Assembly: GCF_001618425.1 (NCBI RefSeq)
Contig: NZ_BDCU01000031.1
Coordinates: 1-64,000 of the forward strand
Length of the DNA: 64,000 bases
Direction of reading: 5' to 3'
Origin: Nocardia fusca NBRC 14340
Lineage (GTDB): Bacteria > Actinomycetota > Actinomycetes > Mycobacteriales > Mycobacteriaceae
In this document: piece after piece, positions 49,771 to 58,745 of the stretch
Position numbering within the stretch: position 1 is the first letter of the stretch
Layout: every line of letters begins with the position of its first letter
Notes under the pieces: generated by a model
Seen by the model: only the letters and a program-made list of their open reading frames with translations
What the model was told of the DNA's origin: nothing
Databases searched by the model: none
Position numbers and translations under genes: made by a program

Positions 49771-51876
49771 TCAGGTGATGTCGAATTCGGTACTGGTCCC
49801 CACGATCGGTTCCAGGCGGCCGTCGGGCGTGAGCCGATCGGCGAAGTGCACGAAACGATGACGTCCCGGTGCGGTATCGGCGGGAATGTCCCAGGTGAAG
49901 GACGCCACCGAGGTACCCGGGCCGCGTGTGCTCCAGTGGAAGCGCACGGCCCATTCACCCTCGTTCGCGACCCGCACCCACGTCCCGTCCACCAGCCGTT
50001 GCACCTCGAGGAAGGTGCCGTTGCGGCGGGGGTTGTGTTTCGGGTGGGCGGAGACGAATTCCACCTCCGCCCGGCCGCCGCGGGTGTAGTGCGCGGCCGG
50101 CGGGGTGAGTGCCGCCCCGAAGTCGTGTCCCGGGAGGGCGGTATCGGGGCCGGGGGCGGGGACGAAGTCGGGTTGCAGGTGGGAGAGGTCGCGCGGGGCC
50201 GGGCCCCGGTCGACGGCCGCGCCGGTGGCGAGCGCGGTGGCCAGCCGCGCGAACTCCTGCTGGTAAGCGGGCAGCGTGTACCGGCCGAACAGGGTGGACG
50301 CGCCCTCGTACTGCTGCGCCTCGTATTCCTCCGGGGTGGTGACGTATTCGTGGTAGGCGTTGGCGTACCCCTGGAGCAGCACCTGATCCAGTGCGACCCC
50401 GAGCGCCGCCGCCACCGCCCGGCGTACCCGCAGACCGGCCACGATGGTGAATTCACCACCGGCCGCCGCCAGATACAACTCGCCGAGGCGAACGATCTGG
50501 ATCGGCACCACACTGGGCACCCACGGTGCCGGCGGGAGCAAATCGAACGGCACCGCGATCGCCTTGGGCGCCTGGGCATCGGCGAGCCATCCGGGCGCGG
50601 GCCGGTGCGGGTCGCCGAGGAAGTCGAGGAAGGGATTGCGCACGCCCTCCGGGATCGGGCCGCCCGGCAGACCCGGGCCGTCCTCGACACTGCCGGCGAG
50701 TAACGACACACCCGCGGCGGGCGGGGCGGTGCGGCGGGCGGCGCCATCGGGAGTGAACCGTCCGTCGACCGCGATATCGGACAGGTCGATATAGCAGAAC
50801 ACCGACCCCACCGGCCCGTTCATGGGGCTCGCGGCCGCGACCGCCGTGCGGGCGGCGTCGTGCTGGCGCTCACCGAGGATGCGGGTGTTGTCGAATTCGT
50901 TGCCCGTCGGGCCCGAACCGGGCCGCAGATCCAGGTTGGGCGACATATCACCGGCGTTGGTCTGGGCGAAGGCGGCGACGTAACCCGGTGCGCCGTCGAG
51001 ATAGCGCACGCCGTGGTCGGTGTGCTCGCAGGCGAATGCCGCGTATCCCTTGTTGTCCGAGCTGATCAGCCGGTTCTTGTTCGTCATCGAGGTGTTGTGG
51101 GTGGCGAACCAGGTGATCGCGCCGACTTCTTCGCCGCCCTTGCCGATCGATACCGTGGTGACCGCCGGATCGATGGCGTCCGGAAAGTGCGCTCGGTCCG
51201 CGGCGGGGTTGCGGTCGAAGGCGACCCGGGACCGGTTGACGCTGGCGTCGTGCAATTCGGCGCGGCCGAGGGCGAGCGTGCCGGGGGCGAGGTCGGCGTG
51301 CGCGGCCGCGATGGCTTCGACGAGACCGTTCACCTCGGCGTCGTACACCTGCTGCTTGAACCCGAGGATCGACAGGTTGTAGGCGTAGTCGTGGGCGGCC
51401 CCGCCGCAGACGGCGTGTGAATGTGTCGACGTGAGCAGGACATTGCGTTCGGTGTACAGATCGCCGAAACGGCGGCCCAATTCGCTGAGCACGCCGCGGT
51501 GCACCGATTGGAAGATCATCGCGTTCTCGGCGACGGCGAAGACGACCCGCTCCGCCCCGGAGGCGAAGACGAACGCACGGGCGCGGGGGCGCAGGTGGAT
51601 GCCCGCGGTGGTCTGATCCTGCTGGGAGTAGCCCATCATGCCGCATTCCGCGGCGGGGCCGGTGATATCGGAGATTCCCAGACCTACGAGATAGCCGCCG
51701 GGTGCGGCCTGTGCGGTGGCGGCGAGCCGCTCGCCGAGACCCGGCGCGGTCGCGGTGAGTGCGCCCAGCGCGAACGTCGCGGCCGCCGCTCCCGCCAGTA
51801 CCCTGCGGCGGGGGAGCGCCGCCTGCTCGGAATCCGTGGATCGTGCCGCGGCACGTGTTTCGGAGGTTGCCACCAT
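49771..51876 (-). CDS. neutral/alkaline ceramidase, secreted (probable Tat substrate)
   Basis: 701-aa neutral ceramidase, which hydrolyses ceramide N-acyl bonds. Signal region: LPRRRVLAGAAAATFALGALTATA, an Arg-rich (23-25) Tat-like n-region with a hydrophobic stretch. Mature N-terminus YLVGLGISDITGPAAECGMMGYSQ is a family hallmark. Zinc-site segment LLTSTHSHAVCGG and catalytic Ser in TNAGDMSPN (usually GDVSPN). The C-terminal immunoglobulin-like domain ends TEFDIT. AAGGA precedes the ATG. Probably an exoenzyme that frees host or environmental fatty acid and sphingosine; similar enzymes occur in Mycobacterium and Pseudomonas. Confidence 0.92.
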   Translation of the reverse strand: MVATSETRAAARSTDSEQAALPRRRVLAGAAAATFALGALTATAPGLGERLAATAQAAPGGYLVGLGISDITGPAAECGMMGYSQQDQTTAGIHLRPRARAFVFASGAERVVFAVAENAMIFQSVHRGVLSELGRRFGDLYTERNVLLTSTHSHAVCGGAAHDYAYNLSILGFKQQVYDAEVNGLVEAIAAAHADLAPGTLALGRAELHDASVNRSRVAFDRNPAADRAHFPDAIDPAVTTVSIGKGGEEVGAITWFATHNTSMTNKNRLISSDNKGYAAFACEHTDHGVRYLDGAPGYVAAFAQTNAGDMSPNLDLRPGSGPTGNEFDNTRILGERQHDAARTAVAAASPMNGPVGSVFCYIDLSDIAVDGRFTPDGAARRTAPPAAGVSLLAGSVEDGPGLPGGPIPEGVRNPFLDFLGDPHRPAPGWLADAQAPKAIAVPFDLLPPAPWVPSVVPIQIVRLGELYLAAAGGEFTIVAGLRVRRAVAAALGVALDQVLLQGYANAYHEYVTTPEEYEAQQYEGASTLFGRYTLPAYQQEFARLATALATGAAVDRGPAPRDLSHLQPDFVPAPGPDTALPGHDFGAALTPPAAHYTRGGRAEVEFVSAHPKHNPRRNGTFLEVQRLVDGTWVRVANEGEWAVRFHWSTRGPGTSVASFTWDIPADTAPGRHRFVHFADRLTPDGRLEPIVGTSTEFDIT

Positions 51877-52068
51877 CGAGATGTCCTTCCTGCTCGAATG
51901 GCAGCGAACCACACTGTTGAACAAACGTCCAGATGTGGCCCGGGCTCGGGTGTGGCGTCCGATCGGGGCCTCGAATGCGTACCGCGCCCGATACTCTCGG
52001 CGAGTAGCGGTCCCGTCCGGCCCGAACGGCATCGGCACCGTGTCGGGACGATCGACGATGCGCTCGGA

Positions 52069-53358
52069 TCAATCCGGGAGCAACGGCACCGACAGACCTT
52101 CACCGTGCCGCAGCAGCGCGGCGCGCGTGACCGCCCCGGAGCCGAACCGGGTGCGGAGTGCGTCCAAGGTGGTGTCCAGCGCTGGGGTGGGCCCCGGGCC
52201 GAACGGCAGGGTGAGCTGCCGGGGGTCGGCGTTCTCCAGATTCGTCAAGGCCAGCCCGATCAGGGTCAGGCCGCGTGCGGTGACCAGCGGCATCGCCTCG
52301 GCCAGCAGGTTCCGGGCGGCCCGTAGGATCGTCGCGGTGTGGTCGGTGGCCGCGGGCAGGGTGTACGACCGGGTGGCGCGGGTGAAATCGTCGAACCGCA
52401 TCCGCAGCACCACCGTGCGGCAGCACCGCTGGGCGGCCCGTAGCCGACGGCCGAGCCGGTCGGTGAGGCCGTGCAGATATGCCTCGATCTCCGCGGGTGG
52501 GTGCGGCCGGTGGCCCAGTGCGCGCTGCGCGCCGAGGGATCGCCGCCGCCGCCCCGTCTCCACCCGGCGTGGATCGCGCGCCCAGGACAGTGCGTGCAGA
52601 TGCCGGGCCGCGGCCGCGCCGACGATCGGCCGCAGCCCCGCCTCGCCCAGTTCCGCCAACTGCCCGATCCGCTCGATACCGTGCGCGGACAGGGCGCGTT
52701 CGGTCACCGGGCCCACACCCCACAACCGGTGCACCGGCAGCGGATGCAGGAACCCGAGTTCCTCGGCCGGTTCCACCCGCAGCAACCCGTCCGGTTTCGC
52801 GACCGCGCTGGCCACCTTGGCCAGGAATTTGGTCCCCGCGATGCCGACCGAGATCGGCAGCCCGACCTCCCGCCGCACTCGCGCCCGCAGATCCGCGGCA
52901 ATGGCCTCCGGTTCACCCGCGATCCGGCGCAGTCCCGCGACATCGAGAAATGCCTCGTCGATCGATATTCCCTCCACGATCGGGGTGGTATCGGCGAAGA
53001 TCTCGAACACCGACCGGCTGGCTTCGGCATAGGCCGACATCCGCGGCGGGACCACCGTCGCGTCCGGGCACAGGCTCAATGCCCTGCCGATGTTCATCGG
53101 CGTGCGGACCCCCACGGCCTTGGCCTCGTAACTGGCGGCCAGTACGACTCCGCCGCCCACCAGAACCGGTCTGCCGCGCAACCGCGGCTGGTCCCGCTGC
53201 TCCACCGAGGCATAGAAGGAATCCAGGTCCGCGTGCAGGATCGACGCGTGATCCCGGGCGGCGATCCGCGGCCGCCGGGCGGGCCGTGGGGGCGGCGCGG
53301 TCTCCGCCGGGTCCTCGGGTGGCCCCGGCGTGGGGGATCCCCGGCCGTATTCGAACAT
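52069..53358 (-). CDS. dinB: DNA polymerase IV (Y-family translesion polymerase)
   Basis: 429-aa Y-family polymerase. Palm/catalytic motifs ILHADLDSFYASVEQRD (about 40-56) and GISIDEAFLDVAG carry the metal-binding Asp and Glu. Thumb/HhH segment RLWGVGPVTERALSAHGIERIGQLAE, little-finger domain, and a beta-clamp-binding peptide DPRQLTLPFG near the C-terminus. The only possible start is ATG 53358; an SOS box covers it, so the message is probably leaderless. It performs error-prone bypass of damaged bases and is likely LexA-controlled. Confidence 0.95.
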   Translation of the reverse strand: MFEYGRGSPTPGPPEDPAETAPPPRPARRPRIAARDHASILHADLDSFYASVEQRDQPRLRGRPVLVGGGVVLAASYEAKAVGVRTPMNIGRALSLCPDATVVPPRMSAYAEASRSVFEIFADTTPIVEGISIDEAFLDVAGLRRIAGEPEAIAADLRARVRREVGLPISVGIAGTKFLAKVASAVAKPDGLLRVEPAEELGFLHPLPVHRLWGVGPVTERALSAHGIERIGQLAELGEAGLRPIVGAAAARHLHALSWARDPRRVETGRRRRSLGAQRALGHRPHPPAEIEAYLHGLTDRLGRRLRAAQRCCRTVVLRMRFDDFTRATRSYTLPAATDHTATILRAARNLLAEAMPLVTARGLTLIGLALTNLENADPRQLTLPFGPGPTPALDTTLDALRTRFGSGAVTRAALLRHGEGLSVPLLPD

Positions 53359-53366
53359 ATGTTCAC
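53351..53366. promoter_or_regulatory. LexA SOS box (TCGAAC-N4-GTTC) over the dinB start
   Basis: TCGAACATATGTTCAC matches the actinobacterial/Bacillus-type LexA consensus TCGAAC-N4-GTTCGA at ten of twelve fixed bases. It spans the dinB start codon (ATG complement at 53356-53358). No Shine-Dalgarno is seen between box and gene. Confidence 0.8.
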
Positions 53367-53678
53367 ACTAGCAGTGGGGTGGCGGGCCGCCCGGAGGAGA
53401 TCGACCCATTTGTCACTACAGATTTTGGTTGTCACATACAGGTCGTAGCTGTCATAAGTCCGAATGCGCGACCTGCGGCATTACAAGATGTATGTGTCGA
53501 GGCGGGTGTGGGGGCGCGCGATGCGGTGGGTAGAAATCCCCAGGGGATGTGGTGGTCGACTCGAGTTCGCTCGCCGGCAGTGGGCATGTCCTGAGGTGCA
53601 GTCGTCCCCAGTCCGGTCGGCGCGCGTCATGGACGCCGGGGGCAGCGTTACCTGCGGCGTGGACGTCGGGGAGGTGCG
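53367..53678. other. intergenic region with three TGTCAY direct repeats
   Basis: About 310 bp between dinB and the small membrane-protein gene. TGTCAC at 53411, TGTCAC at 53430 and TGTCAT at 53450 are spaced 19 and 20 bp apart in an AT-rich stretch, on one face of the helix for about two turns each. The rest (53470-53678) shows no supportable gene. Confidence 0.4.
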
Positions 53679-53885
53679 TCAGGGGTAATGCATCAGTTGT
53701 CGGGCAAGGCCGAACAGACGGCTGCCGAGCTTGATGACGGGAAGCCCCAGCGGGATCAGGAGGATCGTCGCGCACAACACCGCACCGAGAATCCACACCA
53801 CGGCCGCGAGCAACCCCACCACCGTGCCGAGCACGGCCGTTACGATCCCCAACACCAGATTGAGCAGGCCCTGTATCGCTCGCAT
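53679..53885 (-). CDS. small membrane protein, two hydrophobic segments
   Basis: 68-aa protein: MRAIQGLLNLVLGIVTAVLGTVVGLLAAVVWILGAVLCATILLIPLGLPVIKLGSRLFGLARQLMHYP. Two TM helices and a basic tail. AGAAAGG lies six bases upstream and a CATAAT hexamer about 25 bases before it resembles a -10. Similar short Gly/Val/Leu-rich membrane proteins occur in Nocardia and Streptomyces without known function. Isolated single-gene unit next to the P450 operon. Confidence 0.65.
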   Translation of the reverse strand: MRAIQGLLNLVLGIVTAVLGTVVGLLAAVVWILGAVLCATILLIPLGLPVIKLGSRLFGLARQLMHYP

Positions 53886-54014
53886 GACGACCTTTCTGTT
53901 TTCTATTATGCTCTTTCCGCTCGATGCGTCGTTGCCCGCACCACTCCTGGCCGCTGGAAAGCCGCCCGAGTTCGGTGAAAAGCATCCCCTTCGCGGCCGA
54001 TGGCGCGCTCGACC

Positions 54015-55244
54015 TCAGGAGGGGGTGAATGTGATCGGCAGTCGCGTGCACCCGCGCACCTGGCCGGCGTGCAGGACCGGGGGGTCGTGGGGGGCGAGCT
54101 CGTAATCCGGGATCCGCCGATGGATCTCCTCCAGTGCCAGCCGGAGTTCGAGGCGGGCGAGATGGGATCCGAGGCAACGATGCGCGCCCGCGCCGAAGGA
54201 GAGGTGCCGGTTCGGCAGCCGATCGATCCGGAGTTCGGTGGGTTCGTCGAACTCCGCATCGTCACGGTTGCCGGAACACAGCATCAAGATCAATTGATCG
54301 CCTTCTGCGATGCGGACGCCGCCCAGTTCCGTTGCCCGGGTCGCTCGCCGGCCTGGGACGACCGCGGCCTCGAACCGCAGGATCTCCTCGACGGCGGTGG
54401 GGATGACGGCCGGGTCTTCGATGATCTCCCGGCGCTGATCGGGATTGCCGACCAGGTGGATGATGCTCCAGGCCAGTGATCCCTGGACGGTGTGCAGTCC
54501 GGCGATCAGTAGCAGGAAGAACATCCGGTTGAGTTCTTCGTCGGTGAGCGGCCTGGTGCCATCGTGCAGTTCGAACTCGGTGCCGATGATCTGCGAGGTG
54601 ATGTCGTCACCGGGATGCCGGCGGCGCTCGTCGATCATGGACTGGAAGTAGCCGAGCATGGTGAAGGCGGCTTCGGCGCGGGCCTGGTTCGACTCCTCTT
54701 CACTGGCCCCGGGGATGCCGGTGAGCAGGATATCGGTCGAATCGGTGAACAGCTGGGCATCCTCGATCGGCCAGTCCATCAGGGCCAGGAAGACCCGGGT
54801 GGGCAGTTCGTGCGCGAACTCGGAGATGAACTCGGCTCGGCCGCGGTGCGCGAAACTGTCGATGAGTTCGTTGATCACCGAACGGATATCGTCCTCGAGC
54901 GCCTTCATGCGGGTCGGGCCGAACAGTGGCTGCAGCGCGCGCCGGTAGCCGGTGTGCTCGGGCGGATCGAGTTCGAGCGGGAGGAACTTGCCGAAACCGG
55001 CGGTGGTGGTGACCAGATTGTTCGGATGACTCGAGAAGGTCGCGTGATCGCGCAGCACTTCGTGGATCTCTTTGTAACCGGTCACGATCCAGTGGCCGCC
55101 GTGCGCGGAGGAGTAGACGACCGCTCCCTTGGCCGCGAGTTCGGCTACCCGTTCCTGGACGGTATCGACCGGGACGGCGAGGGATTGATCGTAGATATCG
55201 AAATCGACAACGAGGTCGGCGGGTACTTCGGCGGCAGTGGTCAT
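54015..55244 (-). CDS. cytochrome P450
   Basis: 409-aa soluble bacterial P450. Heme-binding FGAGAHRCLG at 350-359 (Cys357), ExxR as EEILR (Glu287-Arg290), and C-helix HTGYRRALQPLFG. The I-helix AGxDT motif reads AGLHT (248-252), with His for the conserved acidic residue, which may change proton delivery. Its ATG overlaps the stop of the ferredoxin gene (ATGA), so the electron donor is encoded and translated with it. Class I system needing a separate reductase, not encoded here. Substrate unknown; neighbouring lipid genes suggest a terpenoid, steroid or fatty acid. Confidence 0.93.
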   Translation of the reverse strand: MTTAAEVPADLVVDFDIYDQSLAVPVDTVQERVAELAAKGAVVYSSAHGGHWIVTGYKEIHEVLRDHATFSSHPNNLVTTTAGFGKFLPLELDPPEHTGYRRALQPLFGPTRMKALEDDIRSVINELIDSFAHRGRAEFISEFAHELPTRVFLALMDWPIEDAQLFTDSTDILLTGIPGASEEESNQARAEAAFTMLGYFQSMIDERRRHPGDDITSQIIGTEFELHDGTRPLTDEELNRMFFLLLIAGLHTVQGSLAWSIIHLVGNPDQRREIIEDPAVIPTAVEEILRFEAAVVPGRRATRATELGGVRIAEGDQLILMLCSGNRDDAEFDEPTELRIDRLPNRHLSFGAGAHRCLGSHLARLELRLALEEIHRRIPDYELAPHDPPVLHAGQVRGCTRLPITFTPS

Positions 55245-55594
55245 CGTGGTGATTCCTCGGAAGCGGGGGATGCGGCGTGCGCCAGCGTGAGTGCACGTTC
55301 GGGACAGGCGGCGGCGGCCGTTTCGGCGTCACCGCGATAGGTGCCGGGTACGGGGTCGAGCAGGATCACCGGATCGCCCTGTTCGTCGGGTTCGACCAGG
55401 TCGGGCGCGGTGGAATAACACATGCCGTGGCCTGCGCAGGCGCGGCGGTCGACGACGAGGTGAACCGAGGCGGTGCTGATACCGGATGCCGCCGGCTCGG
55501 CTTCTGCTCCGGTGTCACGTCGACGGTGAGGGGTCGGGGTCATCGGAGGTGATCCGGTCGCGGTGATGCCGGCGAATGGGTGTGCGGACTTCAT
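55241..55594 (-). CDS. ferredoxin with His in place of a cluster Cys (CxxHxxC...CP), P450 partner
   Basis: 117-aa ferredoxin. The cluster motif is CAGHGMC (Cys53, His56, Cys59) with Cys97-Pro98 in AACPERAL. The second Cys of the standard CxxCxxC motif is His, as in several actinobacterial P450 ferredoxins that carry an atypical 3Fe-4S or His-liganded 4Fe-4S cluster. The N-terminal 45 residues are an unusual Pro/Thr/Arg-rich extension. The start at 55594 is not certain, but no closer start codon exists before the domain. Overlaps the P450 gene by four bases. Confidence 0.88.
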   Translation of the reverse strand: MKSAHPFAGITATGSPPMTPTPHRRRDTGAEAEPAASGISTASVHLVVDRRACAGHGMCYSTAPDLVEPDEQGDPVILLDPVPGTYRGDAETAAAACPERALTLAHAASPASEESPR

Positions 55595-56055
55595 GGATGG
55601 CGTCTCCACTCTCGAGTAGTGCGATGTGCCCGGGGTGCTGTCGACCGAGCAGGGCCGGTGGCTCGGCTCGAACCGGTCGATCGCGTAGGCGCACACGAGG
55701 CAGGAAGAGTGCTGCAGATCACAAAAAAATACTTCATAGAACGTATGACGTCAATCGTAATTTGTCAGCAGCTCTGGCGTATCGCCTTGCAATAGTCGAA
55801 AAACGTTGTCTCACAGTGCTATCGGACGCGATTCTGGTTCGGCAGACCGGGTGTGGTGGGTTGCCCGGCGAGAGCAGGTCAAGTGCCGGTTGCTGTCATG
55901 GCCGTGGTGCAGAACGGTCCTGTGGATCACGACAAACGTGTATCGAGAGGCGCGGAACGGATGCCGGCTCGCATCGCGCCGGGGGCCGGCGGGCCGGCCG
56001 GGAAGTGGCGCGGAGCGCCACGCCGCTTGTGTACGTCCCGCGCGAAGGTGTCGGG
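55595..56055. other. 461-bp intergenic region upstream of the P450 operon
   Basis: No gene can be supported. A markedly AT-rich stretch at about 55720-55810 (including a run of seven A) is the likely promoter of the leftward ferredoxin-P450 unit. The remaining part towards the TetR gene is GC-rich with only shadow frames. No palindrome with clear symmetry was found. Confidence 0.45.
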
Positions 56056-56700
56056 TCAGTGCCCGGGGCTCGTCTCCCGCTCGTGCTGTCCGGCGCCCGT
56101 GACGAGGGCCGGTATCACGAAAGTGCGGATCTTCTCGCGGACCCGATCCAGGGAGCTCGTTTCCTCGGCGCTGCGGCTGATGTACATGATCTCTATCTCG
56201 GAGATCCATTCGCAGACCAGGCGCAGATCCAGCTCGGGGCGGAGCTCGCCGGTCCGCTGCGCGTCGGCGAGTACCGGCTCCCACAGCTCGTAGGTGAGTT
56301 CGACCGCGCGTCCGGAATCGGTGAGCAACTGGGTGGACAGGATCATTTCCTCCGGCGAGACCAGGCGGTGCATCATCGGGTCGAGCATGCCCTTGCGGAT
56401 GTCCTCGCAGATTCCCTCGACCAGCTTCTCCTCGATGCTCGGCCAGCGCGCGATGTAGGCGCGGGCCGGGCCCATGTTCGCCCGGGCCCGGCGGGTCACG
56501 GATTCGGTGACCAGTGAGTCGCGATCGGTGAAGTAGCGGTACACCGTGGCCCGGGAGACCGACGCCGCGCGGGCTACATCCTCCATGGTGGTCTTGGTGA
56601 TGCCGTAACGGGCGAAGCACGATTCCGCCGCGGCCAGGATGGCCGACCGCGGGTCGGTTCCGGTCGCTGTCCTCGTGCCGCTCGCTGTCACGGAACGCAC
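56056..56700 (-). CDS. TetR-family transcriptional regulator
   Basis: 214-aa TetR protein. HTH: PRSAILAAAESCFARYGITKTTMEDVARAASVSRATVYRYFTDRDSLVTESVTRRA (16-71). The C-terminal domain is helical (LVSPEEMILSTQLLTDSGRAVELTYELWEPVLADAQRTGELRPELDLRLVCEWISEI). Divergent from the Rieske oxygenase operon with 79 bp between the start codons, and an ACAAAATTTGT palindrome inside. Most likely represses that operon in response to its substrate or a CoA intermediate. Confidence 0.92.
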   Translation of the reverse strand: MRSVTASGTRTATGTDPRSAILAAAESCFARYGITKTTMEDVARAASVSRATVYRYFTDRDSLVTESVTRRARANMGPARAYIARWPSIEEKLVEGICEDIRKGMLDPMMHRLVSPEEMILSTQLLTDSGRAVELTYELWEPVLADAQRTGELRPELDLRLVCEWISEIEIMYISRSAEETSSLDRVREKIRTFVIPALVTGAGQHERETSPGH

Positions 56701-56746
56701 CGTACCAAGCGCTCCCTAAATCGAAAAGTATTAGATAAGACGCTGG

Positions 56747-56757
56747 ACAAAATTTGT
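56747..56757. promoter_or_regulatory. palindrome ACAAA-A-TTTGT, possible TetR operator
   Basis: Eleven-base palindrome 22 bp before the Rieske oxygenase start and 46 bp from the divergent TetR start. It stands out as AT-rich; the wider context GGACAAAATTTGTAAC keeps partial symmetry. Confidence 0.45.
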
Positions 56758-56779
56758 AACACGTGCCACGCTCGGACGT

Positions 56780-57964
56780 ATGGAGCGCGAGGAGAAGATC
56801 AGGCTCACGCAGCGGCTGATCGCTCATGTGGACAACAACACCACCGACTATGCGGACGATCTGCTCCGCGTGCCCTTCTCGGTGTTCGACGATCCGGAGC
56901 TGGCCGCCAAGGAACGCGAGGTGGTGCGCCGATTCCCGCATATCGTGGCGCACGTCGACGAGCTACAGAAGTCCGGCGACTTCCTGACCACCGAGCTGAT
57001 CGGCACCCCGCTGCTGGTGGTCAAACAGAACGACGGCAGCGTGAAGGCCTTCTCGAATGTGTGCCGGCACCGTGGTTCCAGGGTCGAATTCGGTGAGTCG
57101 GGCTGCAAGCGGGTCTTCTCCTGTCCGTATCACAACTGGTCCTACGGCAAGGACGGGTCGCTGCGGGGGCTACCGCACGCCGACGGATTCGAGGGTATGG
57201 ACCGTTCGGAGTACGGACTGGTCGAATTCCCGTGCGAGGTGCGGCACGGATTGATCTGGGTGGTGCCGACCGTGGGCGCGGAATTGGATATCGCCGCGGT
57301 ACTCGGGCCCAAGCACGACGCCGAGGTCACCGATACCGGGCTGGCCGGCTCGTATCAGGTCCGCAAGGAGACCTGGCGGCTGGGCATGAACTGGAAGATC
57401 GCCGTGGACGGGGTGCAGGACTCCTATCACCTCTGTCAGTTGCACACCAAGACGGTCTGCAACTACCTGGAGGGCAACATCACCGCCTTCGATCCGGTGG
57501 GCCGGTCCTGGCGGCTGGTGGTGGCGCGCAAGGCGATCACGGAGGTACGCGACGCCGATCCGGACAGCTTCGATGTGCGCGACTACTCGCTGGCGAACTA
57601 CACGGTCTACCCGGGCACCATGCTGGTCACCGAGCCGAACCATTTCGAGATCTGGACCATCGTCCCGGACAAGGACGACCCCAACATCAGTTACTGCACC
57701 ATCCGGCTGCTGTCACCCCGCAGGCCGGAGACGCCGCGGGAGGAGCGGGTCCTGGAGAAGAACTGGGAACTGCTCATGGAAACCCTCCACGCCGAGGACT
57801 GGTTCGTCACCAAGACGATCACCGACAATGCCGCGCACGGCCAGGTGCGTGAATTGATCTACGGACGTAACGAACTGCCCGGCCAGATGTTCCACAATAT
57901 GGTCGCCGCCGATGTCGCCACGCTCGATCAGGAGCGCACGGCTCGGCCGGTGCCCAGCCGGTAG
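56780..57964 (+). CDS. Rieske 2Fe-2S non-heme iron oxygenase, alpha subunit
   Basis: 394-aa ring-hydroxylating-type oxygenase. Rieske ligands C95-x-H97 (CRHRG) and C115-x2-H118 (CPYHNW). The mononuclear iron site lies in the VDGVQDSYHLCQLH segment (His217, His222), with an acidic ligand in the C-terminal LHAEDWF. NWKIAVDG precedes it as in other alpha subunits. No beta subunit, ferredoxin or reductase gene follows, so it is either an alpha3-type oxygenase (KshA/carnitine-oxygenase-like) or uses remote partners. First gene of the operon crotonase-thioesterase-CoA transferase-ligase; the substrate is likely a CoA-linked or free acid. Confidence 0.9.
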   Translation: MEREEKIRLTQRLIAHVDNNTTDYADDLLRVPFSVFDDPELAAKEREVVRRFPHIVAHVDELQKSGDFLTTELIGTPLLVVKQNDGSVKAFSNVCRHRGSRVEFGESGCKRVFSCPYHNWSYGKDGSLRGLPHADGFEGMDRSEYGLVEFPCEVRHGLIWVVPTVGAELDIAAVLGPKHDAEVTDTGLAGSYQVRKETWRLGMNWKIAVDGVQDSYHLCQLHTKTVCNYLEGNITAFDPVGRSWRLVVARKAITEVRDADPDSFDVRDYSLANYTVYPGTMLVTEPNHFEIWTIVPDKDDPNISYCTIRLLSPRRPETPREERVLEKNWELLMETLHAEDWFVTKTITDNAAHGQVRELIYGRNELPGQMFHNMVAADVATLDQERTARPVPSR

Positions 57965-57971
57965 CGGCGTC

Positions 57972-58745
57972 GTGAGCGATACCGATCTGCGCGTGGACCG
58001 GCCGGCTCCGGGGGTGCTGCGGCTGACCCTGAACCGGCCCGCCGTGCACAATGCGATCACCCTGGCCCTGCACCGGCGGATGGACGACGAGCTGTCCGCG
58101 GCCGCGGCGGACGACTCGGTGCGCGCGGTGGTTCTCGCCGGGGCGGGAGACCGGGCGTTCAGCGCCGGGTACGACCTTGTCGAACTCGCCGCGATGACGC
58201 CCGCGCAGGCCGTGGCGGCGACCACCGAGCGCGAGGACCTGCTGTGGCGTTACGTCACGTTTCCCAAGCCCACCGTGGCGGCCGTGCAGGGCGCGGCACA
58301 CGGTGCGGGCACCATGCTGGCCGTGTGCTCGGATCTGCGGGTCGGTGGCGCGAGCACCTCGATGGCAGTATCCGCCGCGAAATACGGTGGTGTGAACCTC
58401 ACCTGGTTGCTCGACTCGATGATCGGCGGGGCGCACACCCGTGACCTGCTGTTGACGGCGCGCGAGGTGCGCGGCACCGAGGCGCATCGGATCGGGTTGC
58501 TGCATCGCTACGCGGTCGATGTCGCGGGGGCCGCGGTGGGTCTTGCGGAGCTGATCGCGGAGCGGCCGGCCGAGGGGTTGCGTGAGATCAAGGCGCTGCT
58601 GCTGGAAGGTGCCGGGCGGAGCCTGCGTGACCGGTTCGACCGGGAGAACACCGCGGTGCGGTCCAACCTGGCGGACCAGCCGATTTCCGAGATGTTCACG
58701 TCCTTCTTCGCGACCCGGAGCCGGGATCCGGAGGTCGAGGTATGA
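57972..58745 (+). CDS. crotonase-family protein lacking both hydratase glutamates
   Basis: 257-aa crotonase-fold protein (GTG start 57972). LRLTLNRPAVHNAITLALHRRM, DRAFSAGYDLVEL, then GAAHGAGTMLAVCSDLRVGGASTSMAVSAAKYGGVNLTWLLDSMIG. Both catalytic Glu positions of enoyl-CoA hydratase are replaced (Thr/Met in the first block, Lys region in the second). It is therefore probably not a simple hydratase; isomerisation, hydrolysis or C-C cleavage by another residue is possible. Eight bases after the Rieske gene and overlapping the next gene by four. Confidence 0.85.
   Translation: MSDTDLRVDRPAPGVLRLTLNRPAVHNAITLALHRRMDDELSAAAADDSVRAVVLAGAGDRAFSAGYDLVELAAMTPAQAVAATTEREDLLWRYVTFPKPTVAAVQGAAHGAGTMLAVCSDLRVGGASTSMAVSAAKYGGVNLTWLLDSMIGGAHTRDLLLTAREVRGTEAHRIGLLHRYAVDVAGAAVGLAELIAERPAEGLREIKALLLEGAGRSLRDRFDRENTAVRSNLADQPISEMFTSFFATRSRDPEVEV

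Noticed and set aside
53464..53688. Small rightward gene between dinB and the membrane protein
   Set aside because: Random-looking composition, no ribosome-binding site, overlaps the membrane-protein gene 3' end.
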